Assembly (NCBI GenBank): GCA_022414725.1
Contig: CM039467.1
Coordinates: forward strand, 18,292,624-18,356,623
DNA length: 64,000 bases
DNA from: Microglena sp. YARC
Lineage: Eukaryota > Chlorophyta > Chlorophyceae > Chlamydomonadales > Chlamydomonadaceae
Reading direction: 5' to 3'
The notes under the pieces are model-generated. The model had not been told where the DNA came from. It did not search any database and was given only the letters and a program-made list of their open reading frames with translations. A program made the position numbers and the translations under genes. Below, in pieces: positions 62,280 to 64,000 of this stretch. How positions within the stretch are numbered: position 1 is the stretch's first letter; each line of letters starts with the position of its first letter.

Positions 62280-64000
62280 GTGACGCCTGTCATCTGTACG
62301 TCTTTTGCTATTCTTACACTCCTTTTGGGCTTTTTGAGTCCGCACGCACCGAAACCCTGTCGTCGACTAAATCCTCAATATGAATCGCGCGTGCCAACCA
62401 ACTGAATTTCCCTGCGCCCCTCTCCGTGGTGTCCCGCGATTCCTCCTAGAATACCCGACGATAGTTGTCAAGATCCAGGCCAAGGTCTGGCGCAATGAGA
62501 CGACACGCTGATCCCCATGCGCCCGACAAAATATACTAACTGCTGGCCACTGCCACACGCTTGCCGTACATTCATAGAATGGCATCCTTTTGCATCATCG
62601 ACGATGAGGATTGGTGGGCGAGGAATGTTGTCTACAGGCGTACAGATGAGAGGTTTCGAACTGCGAGGACATTTGCTATAGATACATCTTACGTTTAGTG
62701 ATCGTGTCCGGCGGAAGGTTTAAGAAGGAAACATCCCAAATAATAGTCCGGAAGGCTGTAATCGGTGGAGGTTGCGAAGGCGTCGACAGAATTTTGTACA
62801 CGCTACGCCACTCGCATGGTCCTAAGCAAATGGCCGCGTTCCGCAAAGAAACTCCCTTTCATGACGCATGCACATTCACCAGAAGACCCGTGTCTTTTTG
62901 GCGCCACGGGTACTGGTCGGTTGGAGTGCGTGAGTAAGAGGCTCGATCGCTTAGAGAGTGCTCCGGGCGCCCTCACACTCGCACCACCTTTCGTGAGAAA
63001 GGCGTAACCGACAAAGAAACAGGAAGTAACGGAGTCTGCAGGAATGGACGAGCCGTGATCTAAAAAGAACTCACCGATATTTGTTAAACCCTCGCGCCAA
63101 TTTGTTGTGGATTTCAAATAAGTCGTCGATTTGGAGTGCTGTCCCAGCTGCCCGTGTGTGTGCTAACACATTTGGTTTACACCCGAATAAGGTGTGCCGT
63201 ACACTCCAGAACGGTTTCGCAATGTTTGAAAGTATACCGTTCGGTTGTAATCATGAAGGATGGTTTGGTAATGCCTAGTCCCCTATTGCTTGTGAATTGC
63301 AGGGATTGCCTGCGTGCAGTTTGTGGACAGTCGATCACCGACTACATTCGACATCATGTGGACGTGGGGTATGACACCACTTAACATGGGGGCGGGTGGT
63401 CTGGACGTTAGTTTGAGATGACGGTGGTCGGGGGGTGATGGAGATCTACAATCAGGACAGAATTTGTGCGGACCACCCTTACCGGTGACCCTTGAACCCA
63501 AGTCTGAAGGTTGGGTAGTCAGCTTAAAGGTTTTTGTATCAAGGTCCCAATCCTTCGATCTCCTTATCCCGTATTTCAGCATTAGTAAGCTGCCAGAGAA
63601 TAACAATTGTAAGCTGCTATACTGACGCCAGGTGGGTCGGTTTGGTTGAGCTGCTACATTTGCCTCTCCCGGAAGCTGGGGTTTTAGGGGGCGGGGGCGG
63701 AAGGGACACAGAATACCATGCGGTCGCTCCACGTTTTCAGAAGCAGAAGAAGGTTCAGCAATTCACGTCTGGTTCCAGGTTTGCCCTATATGCCACATGG
63801 ATTGCGCGTTTTGACACTGCTTGTGACAGTGCAGTACTTAGTGGACCCTTGACGGTTATTTACACCATCTTCTGCTCTCAAACGTTTTTAGCCCTTCTCC
63901 TTTGTCCCTGACACTACCCTTCCTTCTTCTCATGTGGTACAAATTTCACTCACATTTCCTTATACCCATAACAACGTCAAAATATAAACGGTGTCCCCAG
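62280..64000. other. Window end, no recognised gene
   Basis: The minus strand is open for 149 codons at 63732-63283 (with WDLDTKTFKLTTQPSDLG and CPDCRSPSP). No splice signals, domains or repeats could be tied to it. Nothing else stands out. Confidence 0.4.

Noticed and set aside
1..64000. CRISPR arrays, bacterial operons, phage or virus genes
   Set aside because: Direct repeats here have no spacer structure, genes have spliceosomal introns, and no viral structural or replication genes were seen; the only RT belongs to LINE-type elements.

Overview
The window is nuclear DNA of a eukaryote, most likely an alga of the green lineage. The evidence is spliceosomal introns with GT-AG ends, a plant/algal type Rubisco-LSMT-like SET methyltransferase, a plant-like CPSF100, plant-type CCCTAAA interstitial tracts, an APE-type LINE, and introns full of poly-C/poly-G and CA/GT tracts. 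The species cannot be named from sequence alone. There are no operons, CRISPR arrays or rRNA genes.

Layout. 1-5980 (+): the 3' part of a SET-domain lysine methyltransferase gene, seven visible exons, all phases compatible. 5981-12400: gene-poor, with a 137-bp tandem array, a retroelement remnant, a 30-bp minisatellite and one possible small secreted-peptide gene. 12410-13890 (-): an unrecognised intron-containing gene, divergent from 14338-33852 (+), a 16-exon gene for CPSF2/CPSF100, the inactive metallo-beta-lactamase subunit of the mRNA 3'-end cleavage complex. 34.8-41.4 kb: a decayed LINE (ORF1, endonuclease, reverse transcriptase) with an inverted 5'-truncated copy and an RT fragment on its left. 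44.3-51 kb: fragments of a papain-family cysteine protease on the minus strand and another minus-strand gene fragment. 51-55.9 kb: dispersed repeats, no recognised gene. 55949-56948: a 1000-base run of N. 56949-64000: sequence of a different texture, with three tandem arrays and no recognised gene.

Main observation. Exon edges with their splice signals are repeatedly copied into the flanking introns. In CPSF2, 10 of 16 exons have one or more decayed copies of their 3' edge plus 5' splice site, or 5' edge plus 3' splice site, beside them. Examples are three donor copies at exact 46-bp spacing after exon 2, about 17 copies of a 34-bp unit after exon 10, and three tandem versions of the start of exon 11. 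The SET gene shows the same, including five copies of one acceptor edge, and a minus-strand gene near 50 kb appears to as well. This looks like a general process that lengthens introns or creates decoy splice sites in this genome, and it is the strongest candidate here for something undescribed.

Reliability. The SET and CPSF2 coding exons (1-34 kb) read cleanly apart from one base at the CPSF2 exon 13 acceptor. From about 36 kb on, recognisable proteins are broken by many single-base indels, from decay, unpolished sequence or both.
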